DNA from: Paenibacillus sophorae
Lineage (GTDB): Bacteria; Bacillota; Bacilli; Paenibacillales; Paenibacillaceae
DNA: 64,000 bases
NCBI RefSeq assembly: GCF_018966525.1
Contig: NZ_CP076607.1
Span: 2,790,001-2,854,000, forward strand
Direction of reading: 5' to 3'
This document shows positions 7,753 through 16,428 of the stretch, piece after piece. Numbering within the stretch: the stretch's first letter is position 1; every line of letters starts with the position of its first letter. Under the pieces are notes generated by a model that worked only from the letters and a program-made list of their open reading frames with translations, made no database searches and had not been told where the DNA came from. The position numbers and the translations under genes are program-made.

Positions 7753-9252
7753 TTATTTCATCGTAATCGCTATCCGCTCTTCCCCGGGCAGCCACTCCAC
7801 TGCCGCGCCCAGCTTCTCGCTGATGAAGCGGAGGGGAAGATAGACTGTGCCGCTGACATTGAAGGGATTGTTCGCCAGCTTTATCTGAGTACCGTTAACG
7901 TATGTCGCCCCGGTCTTGGCGTTTACCTGGATGACCGTCTTTTTATCGCCATCCTGGCGGGTGATGGTAACCATCTTTTGCCCCGAGGTTTCTTCATAGG
8001 CGACAACGGCGCCCAGCTTCTCAAATACTGAGCGAAGCGGGACGAAGTTCTGGCCGTCTTTGGTAATGACGCCGCCGCTGTTCATGGAGACTGCTTCACC
8101 GTTCAGCGTAACGCTAATCGGCTTTTGCATTTCAACCGGCTCACGATGCATGAACTCGTAATCGCCGGTTCCCTGCTGGGCGTTCTTATTTACGCCCCAG
8201 CCCCACAGACTGCCGTCCGTCTTCTGCATGATGAGATGGCGGCCGCCGTTTCTCATCGTCTTGACATCGGATGTGATCAAGGCAAACTCTGCGTTCGCGG
8301 GCATTGACTCCCGATAAATGGATGCCGCGCACACCTTGCCTGAAGCCGTAAGCACCATTAGTGAGGTTTCCACTGAGAAGGCTTCCTTAACATCGCTGAT
8401 CCCGGTCAGCAATATGGGCTTATCATGCTCGTGCAGCGTCGTTCCATCGGAAACTCCGGTTATGGTTGATCCCCAGAACCATAGACGGGAACTGCCGTCG
8501 ATGGCTAAGTTAGCCCGCCGGCTTAACTCAACCGACCGGATATCGGCAAGTCCCGGGATCGCTTCGGCAATGGGAGGATTTACAGGCAGCTGATCGCTGT
8601 CAAACTCGGTCGGCCATGTCCACACCGTTCCGTCCTGCTTCAGCGCTGTGAATCCTTCAATGTTGGTTACGCCGCTAAGGTTCGGTATTTGTTCAAAGGA
8701 GGAAAGATCTTTATTGGCCCTCCATACCGTTCCGTCACTCTTCAAGAAAGTATAATGCCATTTGCTTTCTCTTCTTGCCTGCTCGTAGTATCCGTCTGCA
8801 TCCGTTACCTGGCTGATGCCGGAGACGGGAGAGAAGCTTGTCAGATCGGCATAGCCGTTACCGTCCTTGGCCGAGCGGTATATCGATCCGTCCGCATCCA
8901 CAGCGACAGCCTCGTAAGGGGTGCTGTGTAAGACTTTAACGGGGTGGTTCAAGCCCTCAACCTTCCGGATTTCGATCGCATAAGTTCGGTCATTTCTGCT
9001 GACGAGCCATACTGAGCCGTCCTGTTTCTGCACAACTCCGTTCCCGAGATCGGCTTTTATCTTGCCCAGTCCGACTAGCGGGGTGGGAACCGATTGGTTA
9101 ACCCCCCATATCCAGTAGCTGCCATCGCTTTTGATCAGCGAGCTTGGCCCAAATTCGGCGATGCTTGTCCCCGTTTCTTCTGCAAGGGCGGCTCCTTGTA
9201 CGGATAGTGTGATGCCAAGAACCAGTCCGAGACCGGCCAACCATTTTTTCAT
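7753..9252 (-). CDS. Secreted RCC1-repeat-like protein with C-terminal copper-amine-oxidase-like domain
   Basis: The start is the ATG at 9252 (MKKWLAGLGL), with GGGAGGAG upstream; the longer frame from 9303 has none. The 499-residue product opens with a signal peptide (LGLVLGITLSVQGAALA). Residues about 30-380 contain repeated units of the type LIKSDGSYWIWGVN, ALKQDGTVWTWP, QKTDGSLWGWGVN, which match RCC1-like beta-propeller blades. The last 110 residues (FVPLRSVFEKLGAVVAYEE and YLPLRFISEKLGAAVEW) form a copper amine oxidase N-terminal-like domain, common on Paenibacillus surface proteins. It is an extracellular protein with a likely binding role; no enzyme motif is seen. Confidence 0.85.
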   Translation of the reverse strand: MKKWLAGLGLVLGITLSVQGAALAEETGTSIAEFGPSSLIKSDGSYWIWGVNQSVPTPLVGLGKIKADLGNGVVQKQDGSVWLVSRNDRTYAIEIRKVEGLNHPVKVLHSTPYEAVAVDADGSIYRSAKDGNGYADLTSFSPVSGISQVTDADGYYEQARRESKWHYTFLKSDGTVWRANKDLSSFEQIPNLSGVTNIEGFTALKQDGTVWTWPTEFDSDQLPVNPPIAEAIPGLADIRSVELSRRANLAIDGSSRLWFWGSTITGVSDGTTLHEHDKPILLTGISDVKEAFSVETSLMVLTASGKVCAASIYRESMPANAEFALITSDVKTMRNGGRHLIMQKTDGSLWGWGVNKNAQQGTGDYEFMHREPVEMQKPISVTLNGEAVSMNSGGVITKDGQNFVPLRSVFEKLGAVVAYEETSGQKMVTITRQDGDKKTVIQVNAKTGATYVNGTQIKLANNPFNVSGTVYLPLRFISEKLGAAVEWLPGEERIAITMK

Positions 9253-9421
9253 AAATAATCTCCTCCCTATACGTGAAAATGGAAAATAGTTGAAAATAGT
9301 CAATGGTTAGACGTGGGTAACGGCAAAAGGTTTCGAACCAATTAAATTTTTTATGCGCCGATCCGGCGGGCGTGATACAATGGTCTGGTTGTTTTTCCAC
9401 CCAAGTAAAGGAGCTTACACA

Positions 9422-10081
9422 ATGAACCCATATCATATCCCGGAAAACGCGCTGATTACGGTGGCGGGCACAGTTGGTGTCGGCAAATCCACTCTGACGG
9501 CCGCCCTGGCCGAGCGTCTCGGCTTTCGAACGTCGCTGGAGCAGGTCGAGCATAATCCGTATCTTGAGAAATTTTACAATGATTTCGAACGGTGGAGCTT
9601 TCATCTGCAAATTTACTTTCTCGGCGAGCGCTTCAAGGAGCAGAAGAGGATGTTCGAGCTGGGCGGAGGCTTTATTCAGGATCGTTCCATTTACGAGGAT
9701 ACCGGTATTTTTGCCAAAATGCATGCGGATCAGGGGACGATGTCGGCCACGGATTATGCCACATACACCGGTCTTTATGAAGCGATGGTCATGACGCCGT
9801 ACTTCCCCCATCCGAATGTGCTGATTTATCTCGAGGGCAATCTTCCGTCTATTCTGGCTCGAATTAAGGAGCGGGGACGCGAAATGGAAGTTCAGACCGA
9901 CCGCTCCTATTGGGTGAAAATGTACGACCGGTATTCGGCTTGGATCGACGAATTTGACGCTTGTCCGGTGCTGCGGCTCAATATAGATGATTATGACGTG
10001 AATGATCATGCATCCATGGAGGGCATTTTGAGTCAGGTGGGTGAAATAGTCCGAGGCTTGGAGCCTGCCGCGGGAAGGTGA
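9422..10081 (+). CDS. Deoxynucleoside kinase (dGK/dAK family)
   Basis: The start is the ATG at 9422 with AAAGGAG upstream. The product has 219 residues. The P-loop is TVAGTVGVGKSTL near residues 11-23, followed by LEQVEHNPYLEKFYND (the nucleoside-binding Glu region), QDRSIYEDTGIFAKM (DRS motif) and LIYLEGNLP with RIKERGREME (lid). These mark the deoxyadenosine/deoxyguanosine kinase family, which salvages purine deoxynucleosides in the cytoplasm. In Bacillus two such genes (dgk and dck/dak) occur in tandem; here only one is seen, so its base preference is left open. Confidence 0.88.
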   Translation: MNPYHIPENALITVAGTVGVGKSTLTAALAERLGFRTSLEQVEHNPYLEKFYNDFERWSFHLQIYFLGERFKEQKRMFELGGGFIQDRSIYEDTGIFAKMHADQGTMSATDYATYTGLYEAMVMTPYFPHPNVLIYLEGNLPSILARIKERGREMEVQTDRSYWVKMYDRYSAWIDEFDACPVLRLNIDDYDVNDHASMEGILSQVGEIVRGLEPAAGR

Positions 10082-10160
10082 CAAAGAGCAATGATCGTCT
10101 GCAGCAGCTCATTTAAAAACAGTAGTTTAAGGAGCACAAGTCTGCACAACAGGAGTCAAG

Positions 10161-10192
10161 CCAAGCGGTACCCAACTGCCGTTTGGTTTTTT
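10161..10192 (+). terminator. Intrinsic terminator after the deoxynucleoside kinase
   Basis: CCAAGCGGTA pairs with TGCCGTTTGG (two G-T pairs) around CCCAAC, followed by TTTTTT. Confidence 0.85.
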
Positions 10193-10358
10193 GTGTTGTA
10201 TCGGTAGAATCTATGATTACTGGAACAATCTATCAATTATTGGTAAAATCAATAGAGTCGGCGCTGATTAGAGCAACCAATTGCCTACCGGCAACGTTAA
10301 AAGAGTTGAGCATTCATAGACGTGAATCATATTTTTTAAGAGACAGGAGACATGGTAA

Positions 10359-11606
10359 ATGAAGCATTGGGGAAAACTTGTGCTCTGCGGGGCGCTGCTG
10401 CTGGGAAGCGTGCCTGCCGCTGCGCCTCAGACCGTATCGGCCGCAGGAGGCGTAAGTATTATGCTGGACGGTTATCCGCTGCCTTTTCCGGTGGAGCCGG
10501 CGGTAATGAACGGTACGACGATGGTGCCGTTCCGGGCCATTTCGGAAGCGCTTGGCATTACGGTTCAGTGGAATCAGAGCGCGAAGAAGATTACTGCCGT
10601 GGGCAAGGATGAATCAGGAAGCAAACAGGTGATTCTGACGCTTGGCAGCAAGACCGCGCTGGTGAACGGATCGGCGGTGAACCTGACGGTGGCGCCGCAG
10701 ACGGTGCGCGGAACGACGATGATTCCGCTGAGCTTCTTCAGCCAGCAGTTCGGTGCGGCGGTATCGTGGACCCAGTCTACGAAGACGGTAGCGATCACTT
10801 CACCGAAGAAGGATATGTATACGCTTGGCTTCTATGCGTTTTCTTCATACGACGAATATTCGCTGCTGCCGGGATTTGATGATGTCGCTTTTGGCTGGAG
10901 CCGGATTGACAAGGATGGGCAGTTTACCACTGCGGGCGCGGACTTTGATTGGCCGAAGGCTGCCGGGGACGTAACGCCTGAATCCATCGTGCAGAATGCC
11001 GCCGCTGGCGGGAAGACGCCATACCTTATGGTCTACTCGGGCGATGATAAGCTGGAGCTGACCAAAAACTTAGAGGATAAGAGTCTTCAAGATCAGACGA
11101 TAGGGAAGATTGTCGATACCGCCGTTCAAAAAGGCTTCAAAGGCATTATGCTGGATCTGGAAGGTCTCGGACTGACCGGCGACAAAGCGAAGGCGCGCTC
11201 GGATTACAACGCATTCGTCAAAAATGTATCGGGCAAAGCCCGCGCCCAGGGACTTAAAGTAGGCATTGCCCTGCATCCAATTAACAGTTCATATGCGGGC
11301 TATGACTACAAGACGCTGGCATCTTTGGCGGATGAACTTGTTATTATGGCTTACGCATACGAGGATCAGAAGCATCCAGAGCCGACGGATAAAGTGGATG
11401 AAGCCATCCGGCTGGCCTTGAAGCAGACGACGAAGGACAAGCTGGTGCTTGGCATCTCGCTTGCAAGCGAGAATGAAAGCTCCGTTAACACGAAGATTGG
11501 CCTTGCCAAGCGCTACGACCTGAAGGGCATCGCCATTTGGCGGCTCGGACTGATCGGCCAGGCGGCGTGGAACGAAATGAACAAGTCGGTGGAATTGGGC
11601 GGGTAG
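10359..11606 (+). CDS. Secreted GH18-like hydrolase with N-terminal copper-amine-oxidase-like domain
   Basis: This 415-residue protein starts at the ATG at 10359 with AGGAGA upstream. A signal peptide covers residues 1-27 (LLGSVPAAAPQTVSA). Residues about 30-145 form the copper amine oxidase N-terminal-like domain (TTMVPFRAISEALGITVQW; TTMIPLSFFSQQFGAAVSW). The rest is a TIM-barrel of the GH18 type: GFYAFSSYDEY, FKGIMLDLEGLGLTG where the acidic DxE resembles the catalytic motif, and LVIMAYAYEDQ. GH18 members cleave chitin or peptidoglycan-type glycans; SleL/YaaH-like spore enzymes share this layout. The substrate is not determined. The first domain is the same type as in the neighbour at 7753-9252. 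Confidence 0.82.
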   Translation: MKHWGKLVLCGALLLGSVPAAAPQTVSAAGGVSIMLDGYPLPFPVEPAVMNGTTMVPFRAISEALGITVQWNQSAKKITAVGKDESGSKQVILTLGSKTALVNGSAVNLTVAPQTVRGTTMIPLSFFSQQFGAAVSWTQSTKTVAITSPKKDMYTLGFYAFSSYDEYSLLPGFDDVAFGWSRIDKDGQFTTAGADFDWPKAAGDVTPESIVQNAAAGGKTPYLMVYSGDDKLELTKNLEDKSLQDQTIGKIVDTAVQKGFKGIMLDLEGLGLTGDKAKARSDYNAFVKNVSGKARAQGLKVGIALHPINSSYAGYDYKTLASLADELVIMAYAYEDQKHPEPTDKVDEAIRLALKQTTKDKLVLGISLASENESSVNTKIGLAKRYDLKGIAIWRLGLIGQAAWNEMNKSVELGG

Positions 11607-11705
11607 GCTTAGTCGCTGTAATTTTTAGCGAGTTCAAGCCTTTAGGCGTGGATTTACGTACTGCTGAGGACAAGAAGCGCTTGCTCGCAAATCTGTAAAT
11701 AACAA

Positions 11706-11730
11706 GGGCTGACCAAGGATTGGTCAGCCC
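11706..11730. terminator. Hairpin between convergent genes
   Basis: GGGCTGACCA, loop AGGAT, TGGTCAGCCC form a perfect 10-bp stem. The tails (TATTCG on plus, TTGTTA on minus) are T-poor, so termination efficiency is uncertain. Confidence 0.6.
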
Positions 11731-11769
11731 TATTCGTATGACAGCGGTGCTGCCGATGCTAAAGTGTGG

Positions 11770-12369
11770 TTATTGCTGAAATCCGGCCTCCAGGAGTGCT
11801 AAGGCTTCATCCAGGATATCGATGAACTCCCTTTCCGGATGTTCTATATAATACATTTGCGTTGAGATCACCACTCCGAGGAAGGCTCCCGCTAGAACGC
11901 GAATCTTGAGCTCGCCGGGGGAGCAGCCCAAACGTTCCGCGATAATATCGGCGACCATCTCTCCAGTCCTGGTAATTTGCTGGATTACGGCGGCGCGGAG
12001 CTCGGGGATGGACATAGCCATCGAAACCCGTTCCCAGATGCCACTCCGTTCCTCTGCCGGTATTAAAGAGTACCCTTCGCGGACGGCGTTCCGCAAGGCC
12101 TGAATTGGGCTAAGTTCGGGAGGCTGTTTACGGTAGGTTTCAATCAGGAATGGATCGTAATCATCTTCCAGAACCACAGCTTCTTTGGTCGCAAAATACC
12201 GAAAAAAGGTGCTTGGAGATATTTCCGCAGCCTCGGCAATCTGTTCCACAGTGGTCGCCTGGTAGCCCTGTTCGCGGAACAGCCGAATCGCGTTCTGCTG
12301 AATGGCGGCTCTTGTCTTGATTTTCTTTCGTTCACGCAGTCCGACCTTCTGCCTCTTCACATCAGGCAA
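11770..12369 (-). CDS. TetR/AcrR family regulator of the adjacent efflux pump
   Basis: I place the start at the TTG at 12369, where GGAGGG sits six bases upstream; the longest frame starts at a TTG at 12459 without a ribosome site. The 199-residue product has an N-terminal helix-turn-helix (IQQNAIRLFREQGYQATTVEQ, EAAEISPSTFFRYFATKEAVV) and a helical ligand-binding half. It lies 94 bases downstream of the MFS pump gene in the same direction, so pump and regulator probably share the promoter at 14028-14056. An inverted repeat on that promoter is the likely operator. The inducer is unknown. Confidence 0.85.
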   Translation of the reverse strand: MPDVKRQKVGLRERKKIKTRAAIQQNAIRLFREQGYQATTVEQIAEAAEISPSTFFRYFATKEAVVLEDDYDPFLIETYRKQPPELSPIQALRNAVREGYSLIPAEERSGIWERVSMAMSIPELRAAVIQQITRTGEMVADIIAERLGCSPGELKIRVLAGAFLGVVISTQMYYIEHPEREFIDILDEALALLEAGFQQ

Positions 12370-12463
12370 TTCAATCCCTCCAATATACCGCTTCAAGGAA
12401 ACTCCGTTGATGCATGTTTCCTCCAGTTTACCTTTTTTTCGGTGGAAGGGACAACCCAATAGA

Positions 12464-13981
12464 TCAGGACCGGGTGCTGTTAAGCTCTGTCATTTCCTTT
12501 ACAGCCGTCCGGCTGGGCAGGAAGAGTAGAGCCAGCAGGGAACTGACCAACGCAATGCCGCCGCAAATCCAAAGCATCTGATCCATCCCCTGTACAAAAG
12601 CGGACCGTATCATTGCAAGCATCTCCGGAGATCCTAATCGGTCCGCAACGGCAACCCCTGCGGATACGCTTTGCTTCACAGTGTTTGCGACCTCTCCGGA
12701 GAGATTGCCAAGCACCAGCTTGCCGCGGTAGACGGAATTAAGGGCTGCACCCAGAAGAGCCACACCGATGGCTCCGCCGACCTGACGCATCGCCATGACG
12801 AGAGCGGAGCCGACACCGCTTCGCTCGGCGGACAGCTTGCTGATTGCTAAATCCATGGCAGTAGGTAGAGCGAATCCCAAACCCAGCCCTGCAATGCTGA
12901 TCCAGAGAGCCGCGAAAGCATAGCTACTGTCCAGACTGGTAGCTGTACCCAAGATCAAGCTGCCAGCCATTATGGCGAAACCAAGCGAGGCAATATACTT
13001 GGCTCCAAGCCTGTTAATTATCGCGTCAGCAATTTTGGCGCCTATAAGCAGTCCGCCAATCATCGGAAGAAGCCGTAGACCCGTACCCAGAGCATCGGCC
13101 CCGTTGACCGCCTGAAAGTATTGGGGCATGACGAAGAGCAGGCCGAACATAGCGAAAGATACGCTGGTGGCAAGAATGGTGCCCCAGGTAAAGCTGGAGG
13201 AGCGGAATAGGGACAAATCGATCAGAGGATGCTGGGTCCGGCGCTGCCAGATCAGAAAGCCTGCCACAATCAAAAGACCCGCGAGCAGAGCGCCCAGCGC
13301 CCCTTTATCCCCCCAACCGTGTTCCCCGGCGCGAATAACCCCGTAAGTGACGCAGGTAAGACCCAAGCTGGAGCTGAGAATGCCCGGGATGTCCAGACGA
13401 AGGCGCTTCTCGCTCCGTGACTCCGGCATTAGCAGTCCGACCGCTACCAGCGCGATGGCGATGAGAGGGAGATTGATCAGAAATACGGAACCCCAGCTGT
13501 AGTGATTAAGCAGCCACCCCCCGAGAATAGGGCCGAGAGGGATGCCCAGCATATTCGCCATGGCCCAGATCATCATGGCTTTGGTTCGTTCGGCTTCCGT
13601 AAATAGGACGGGAAGAACGGACATGGACAGAGGGATCAGAAATGCCGCGCCCAGACCAAGCAAAGCGCGCATCCCGATCAGCATTGCGGGAGTGGAGGAG
13701 AAAGCGCAAGCCGCAGAGGCTCCACCGAACACGACTAGCGACAGCAGAAGCAGCTTTTTGCGGCCGTAACGGTCACCCAGCATTCCTGCGGGAAGCAGCA
13801 TGGCGGCCAGCACCAGGTTGTAGGAATCCAGAATCCATTGCAGCTGGCTTGTCGATGCCTGCATATCCGTTGCCAACGTAGGAAGAGCCACATTGAGCAC
13901 AGTCATATCCAGTCCGACCGCAAGCAATCCGAAGGTAAGGGAGAAGAGTACCCACCATTTGGATTTTTCAGAATGCGCCAT
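12464..13981 (-). CDS. DHA2-family (EmrB/QacA) multidrug efflux transporter
   Basis: The 505-residue membrane protein has about 14 hydrophobic segments. DHA2 signatures are present: LDMTVLNVALPTLATDM in helix 1, LQWILDSYNLVLAAMLLPAG in helix 2, GDRYGRKKLLLLS (motif A) and GAAFLIPLSMSVL. Such pumps expel cationic drugs or other toxic compounds with proton exchange. The ribosome site is AAAGGTGG. The gene heads a two-gene unit with the TetR gene downstream and has a strong promoter overlapped by an inverted repeat. Confidence 0.9.
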   Translation of the reverse strand: MAHSEKSKWWVLFSLTFGLLAVGLDMTVLNVALPTLATDMQASTSQLQWILDSYNLVLAAMLLPAGMLGDRYGRKKLLLLSLVVFGGASAACAFSSTPAMLIGMRALLGLGAAFLIPLSMSVLPVLFTEAERTKAMMIWAMANMLGIPLGPILGGWLLNHYSWGSVFLINLPLIAIALVAVGLLMPESRSEKRLRLDIPGILSSSLGLTCVTYGVIRAGEHGWGDKGALGALLAGLLIVAGFLIWQRRTQHPLIDLSLFRSSSFTWGTILATSVSFAMFGLLFVMPQYFQAVNGADALGTGLRLLPMIGGLLIGAKIADAIINRLGAKYIASLGFAIMAGSLILGTATSLDSSYAFAALWISIAGLGLGFALPTAMDLAISKLSAERSGVGSALVMAMRQVGGAIGVALLGAALNSVYRGKLVLGNLSGEVANTVKQSVSAGVAVADRLGSPEMLAMIRSAFVQGMDQMLWICGGIALVSSLLALLFLPSRTAVKEMTELNSTRS

Positions 13982-14027
13982 TAATTAGGACCACCTTTCA
14001 ACAAAACAAAATGAACTTCATAATGGC

Positions 14028-14056
14028 ATTCTATATAAAATGATAGAAACTGTCAA
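14028..14056 (-). promoter_or_regulatory. Promoter of the efflux pump / TetR unit
   Basis: On the minus strand a perfect TTGACA (14056-14051) and TAGAAT (14033-14028) are 17 bases apart. The start codon of the pump lies about 46 bases downstream of the -10 box. Confidence 0.8.
14029..14048. promoter_or_regulatory. Candidate TetR operator over the pump promoter
   Basis: TTCTAT and ATAGAA are perfect inverted half-sites separated by eight bases. They span the -10 box and spacer, so a bound repressor would block RNA polymerase. Assignment to the TetR encoded at 11770-12369 is inference from position. Confidence 0.55.
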
Positions 14057-14092
14057 AATAAATATTATGTCATTTTTTCTCTGGAAACATGT

Positions 14093-14129
14093 AAAAAGGT
14101 GCCCCCCCGCCAAGCGGCGGAATGGCACC
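14093..14129 (-). terminator. Intrinsic terminator of the Crp/Fnr gene
   Basis: On the minus strand GGTGCC...GGCACC encloses CCGCC/GGCGG and is followed by TTTTTAC. Confidence 0.88.
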
Positions 14130-14153
14130 CATGTCCAGGTTCTATACTGTTGT

Positions 14154-14861
14154 TCAATCCAAATACTTCTCAAGGCCTGCCGGATCTTTCAGGACCATCC
14201 GCTTGTTGCCGATCAGCTTAATCAGCTTCAGATCCTCGAACCGGGCGAATTTCCTGCTGATCGTCTCCCTGGTTACGCCGACATAATTGGCCATTTCTTC
14301 CCGGGATAGGGGAAGCTGAATGTCCAGGCTCCCCTCACGGGGCTTGCCGTATTTGACGCCAAGCTCCAGAATCATATGGGCGATCCGAATTTCCGGATCT
14401 TTGGTTGCGAGGCTCTGCGCCAAATTTTCCGTATGGGCGAGACGTTGGGTAACGGCCTTCAGCAGCCGGAGCGATATATCCGGATTCGCGGTAATGATCG
14501 TCTCCATATCGGCCCGGGTCAGCCTGCAGATGTCGGTGTCCTGCAGCGCGTAAGCGCTGAAGTTGCTGAGCTCTCCACCGCCAAAAATGCTTAGCTCGCC
14601 AAAAAATTCGCCTGCCATCAGAATGCGCAGAATCTGCTCCTTGCCCTGGGGAGTCATCTTGGACAATTTTACATGTCCCCGGCGAATAATAAAGAGCGTA
14701 TCCGAAGCTTCCTCCTCCAGAACCAGCGCCTGTCCTTTGGCATATTTACGGTGCTTGATCATGGCGCTGATTCGGGACAAATCTTCATCGGTCAGCGAAG
14801 CAAAGATCGGTACCTTTCGGGTGCAGGGCTCAGCGGCGTATTGGCATGAATACTCGGTCAT
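14154..14861 (-). CDS. Crp/Fnr family transcription regulator, possible redox sensor
   Basis: The protein has 235 residues: a cyclic-nucleotide-binding-like barrel (about 15-140, with GEFFGELSIFGGGE), a long dimer helix, then a winged helix (LPLSREEMANYVGVTRETISRKFARF). The recognition helix carries E-x-x-S-R as in FNR, which reads TTGAT half-sites. Cysteines lie at 6, 13 and 112; Cys112 (DTDICRL) aligns with the fourth cluster ligand of E. coli FNR, while the N-terminal pair is spaced CX6C rather than the usual cluster. A redox or Fe-S sensor is therefore possible. It sits just downstream of the rubredoxin operon, whose promoter has an FNR-like box. Confidence 0.85.
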   Translation of the reverse strand: MTEYSCQYAAEPCTRKVPIFASLTDEDLSRISAMIKHRKYAKGQALVLEEEASDTLFIIRRGHVKLSKMTPQGKEQILRILMAGEFFGELSIFGGGELSNFSAYALQDTDICRLTRADMETIITANPDISLRLLKAVTQRLAHTENLAQSLATKDPEIRIAHMILELGVKYGKPREGSLDIQLPLSREEMANYVGVTRETISRKFARFEDLKLIKLIGNKRMVLKDPAGLEKYLD

Positions 14862-14930
14862 CGGTCATCTCTCCCTGTAATACGATTTGGCGGCCGGTCT
14901 CCGCTTCCTATTGAAACCTTCCTACATTTC

Positions 14931-15101
14931 CTACACTCCGTCGACCGGGGCGAAGTGGTCTTTATCCTCGCCGCAGACGGGGCAGACCCAGTCGTCCGGC
15001 AAATCTTCAAAAGCGGTTCCCGGAGCAACATCCTCGTCAGGATCTCCAATTGCCGGATCGTAGACATAGCCGCAGGGCTCGCAGATATATTTTTTCATCA
15101 T
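14931..15101 (-). CDS. Rubredoxin
   Basis: The 56-residue protein has the two Cys pairs that hold one iron: CEPCGY near the start and CPVCG near the end, with GDPDEDVAPGTAFEDLPDDW between them as in typical rubredoxins. I place the start at the first of two adjacent ATGs (15101) because GAGGAG lies six bases upstream; the longer frame has no site. It is the last gene of a three-gene unit after the flavodiiron protein and the NAD(P)H reductase and carries electrons between them in the cytoplasm. Confidence 0.93.
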   Translation of the reverse strand: MMKKYICEPCGYVYDPAIGDPDEDVAPGTAFEDLPDDWVCPVCGEDKDHFAPVDGV

Positions 15102-15177
15102 GCTCAACTCCTCAAGGTTCAATTGATGTATACCGGATTTACCGGTCAGACTTCCCGTGCCGCCCTCGCATATCCGG

Positions 15178-16413
15178 TCAGGCGCCGGGTGCCGTTCCGC
15201 GCAGCCGTGACTTCACTTCGTTCATGACAGTGACGATGTCCGTACCGTCAGGGCTGATGCCTTCAAGTCCGATTTTTCGCTCGATGGCTTCTTTGTAAAT
15301 GAGTGAAGCGGCTGCGCTATCCCAGGACACGGCACCGACTATTGTGTTTCCTTTCACATAGATTGCCGTGTAAACCCCGTTAACTTCGCCGGATAGCGTG
15401 AGGTCGCACTGGCCTTCATCAACCGTGCCGATGGAGAACAGCGAGACGCCGAAGGCGTTAAACAGAGTGACGGGCACCGCTTTGCTATAGACTTCGGAGT
15501 CTTCGGCTGCCATATTGTTTCCCGCCGTGCGGCCATGTTCGAGTGCTCCGCCCCATAGCCCTTCCACATGACCGTCCAGCTCCGCTACGTCTCCGGCGGC
15601 ATATATGCCGGGTATGCTGGTTTCCAAGCGATCGTTAACAACGATGCCGGTCCGGACCTGAATGGCCGTATCTTTGACGAGGGTCGTATTTGGCTGGATT
15701 CCGATCGAATAGACGACATGATCGCAGGAAATCCGGGAGCCGTCGTCCAGAGTAATTCCCTGGGCCGACCCGATTCCCTCAATAGAGGTAACACCAGCTT
15801 GCAGGCGGACCGCCACGCCGGAGCGCTCCAGATGCGACCGGAGGAGTTCCGAGGAATGACGGTCCAGTTGGCGGCCCATCAGACGGGGAGCGGCTTCGAC
15901 GACGGTTACGGTATAACCGGCTTCATACAGCGCCCATGCCGTTTCCAGGCCTTGAACGCCTCCGCCGACCACGGCGACGCGGCTGCCGCTTGCGAGGCTG
16001 GACTTGAGCGCATCGGCATCCTTCATGTCACGAATTGTATGAACTCCGCGGAGTTCGGCTCCCGGAACCGGAAGCGCGCGGTTCCGCGCGCCCATGCACA
16101 GGAGCAGCTTGCGGTATTCCCATGTTCTGCCGTCCTCGGTCTCGATTTGACGGAGCTCCGGACGGAGAGACACGGCGCACGCGGAAGTAATTACGGTGAT
16201 CCGGTTTGCGAGATACCATTTTTCCTTTTTGATAAGCACTTTTTCACTGTGCAGATCGGTGAACAGGCCTTTGGTCAGCTTGATCCGGTTGTAAGGGAGA
16301 TGGTTCTCTTCGCCGAGAATGATGATTTCCGCTTCATCATCGCGGTCGCGGATCGCTTTTGCCGCTTGGACGGCAGCCGCCCCGCCGCCGATGATGAGAT
16401 ATGGCTTCGCCAT
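15178..16413 (-). CDS. NAD(P)H:rubredoxin oxidoreductase-like flavoprotein
   Basis: This 411-residue pyridine nucleotide-disulphide oxidoreductase-type protein has an N-terminal FAD Rossmann motif (YLIIGGGAAAVQAAKAIRD), a central NAD(P)H motif (VAVVGGGVQGLETAWALYEAG) and the second FAD motif (TSIPGIYAAGDVAEL). The C-terminal part resembles NADH:rubredoxin reductase / nitrite reductase large-subunit-like proteins. It sits between the flavodiiron and rubredoxin genes, 15 bases after the former, so its job is most likely to pass electrons from NAD(P)H to rubredoxin. The start has AGGAGGAG upstream. Confidence 0.88.
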   Translation of the reverse strand: MAKPYLIIGGGAAAVQAAKAIRDRDDEAEIIILGEENHLPYNRIKLTKGLFTDLHSEKVLIKKEKWYLANRITVITSACAVSLRPELRQIETEDGRTWEYRKLLLCMGARNRALPVPGAELRGVHTIRDMKDADALKSSLASGSRVAVVGGGVQGLETAWALYEAGYTVTVVEAAPRLMGRQLDRHSSELLRSHLERSGVAVRLQAGVTSIEGIGSAQGITLDDGSRISCDHVVYSIGIQPNTTLVKDTAIQVRTGIVVNDRLETSIPGIYAAGDVAELDGHVEGLWGGALEHGRTAGNNMAAEDSEVYSKAVPVTLFNAFGVSLFSIGTVDEGQCDLTLSGEVNGVYTAIYVKGNTIVGAVSWDSAAASLIYKEAIERKIGLEGISPDGTDIVTVMNEVKSRLRGTAPGA

Positions 16414-16428
16414 GTGTGCTCCTCCTCT

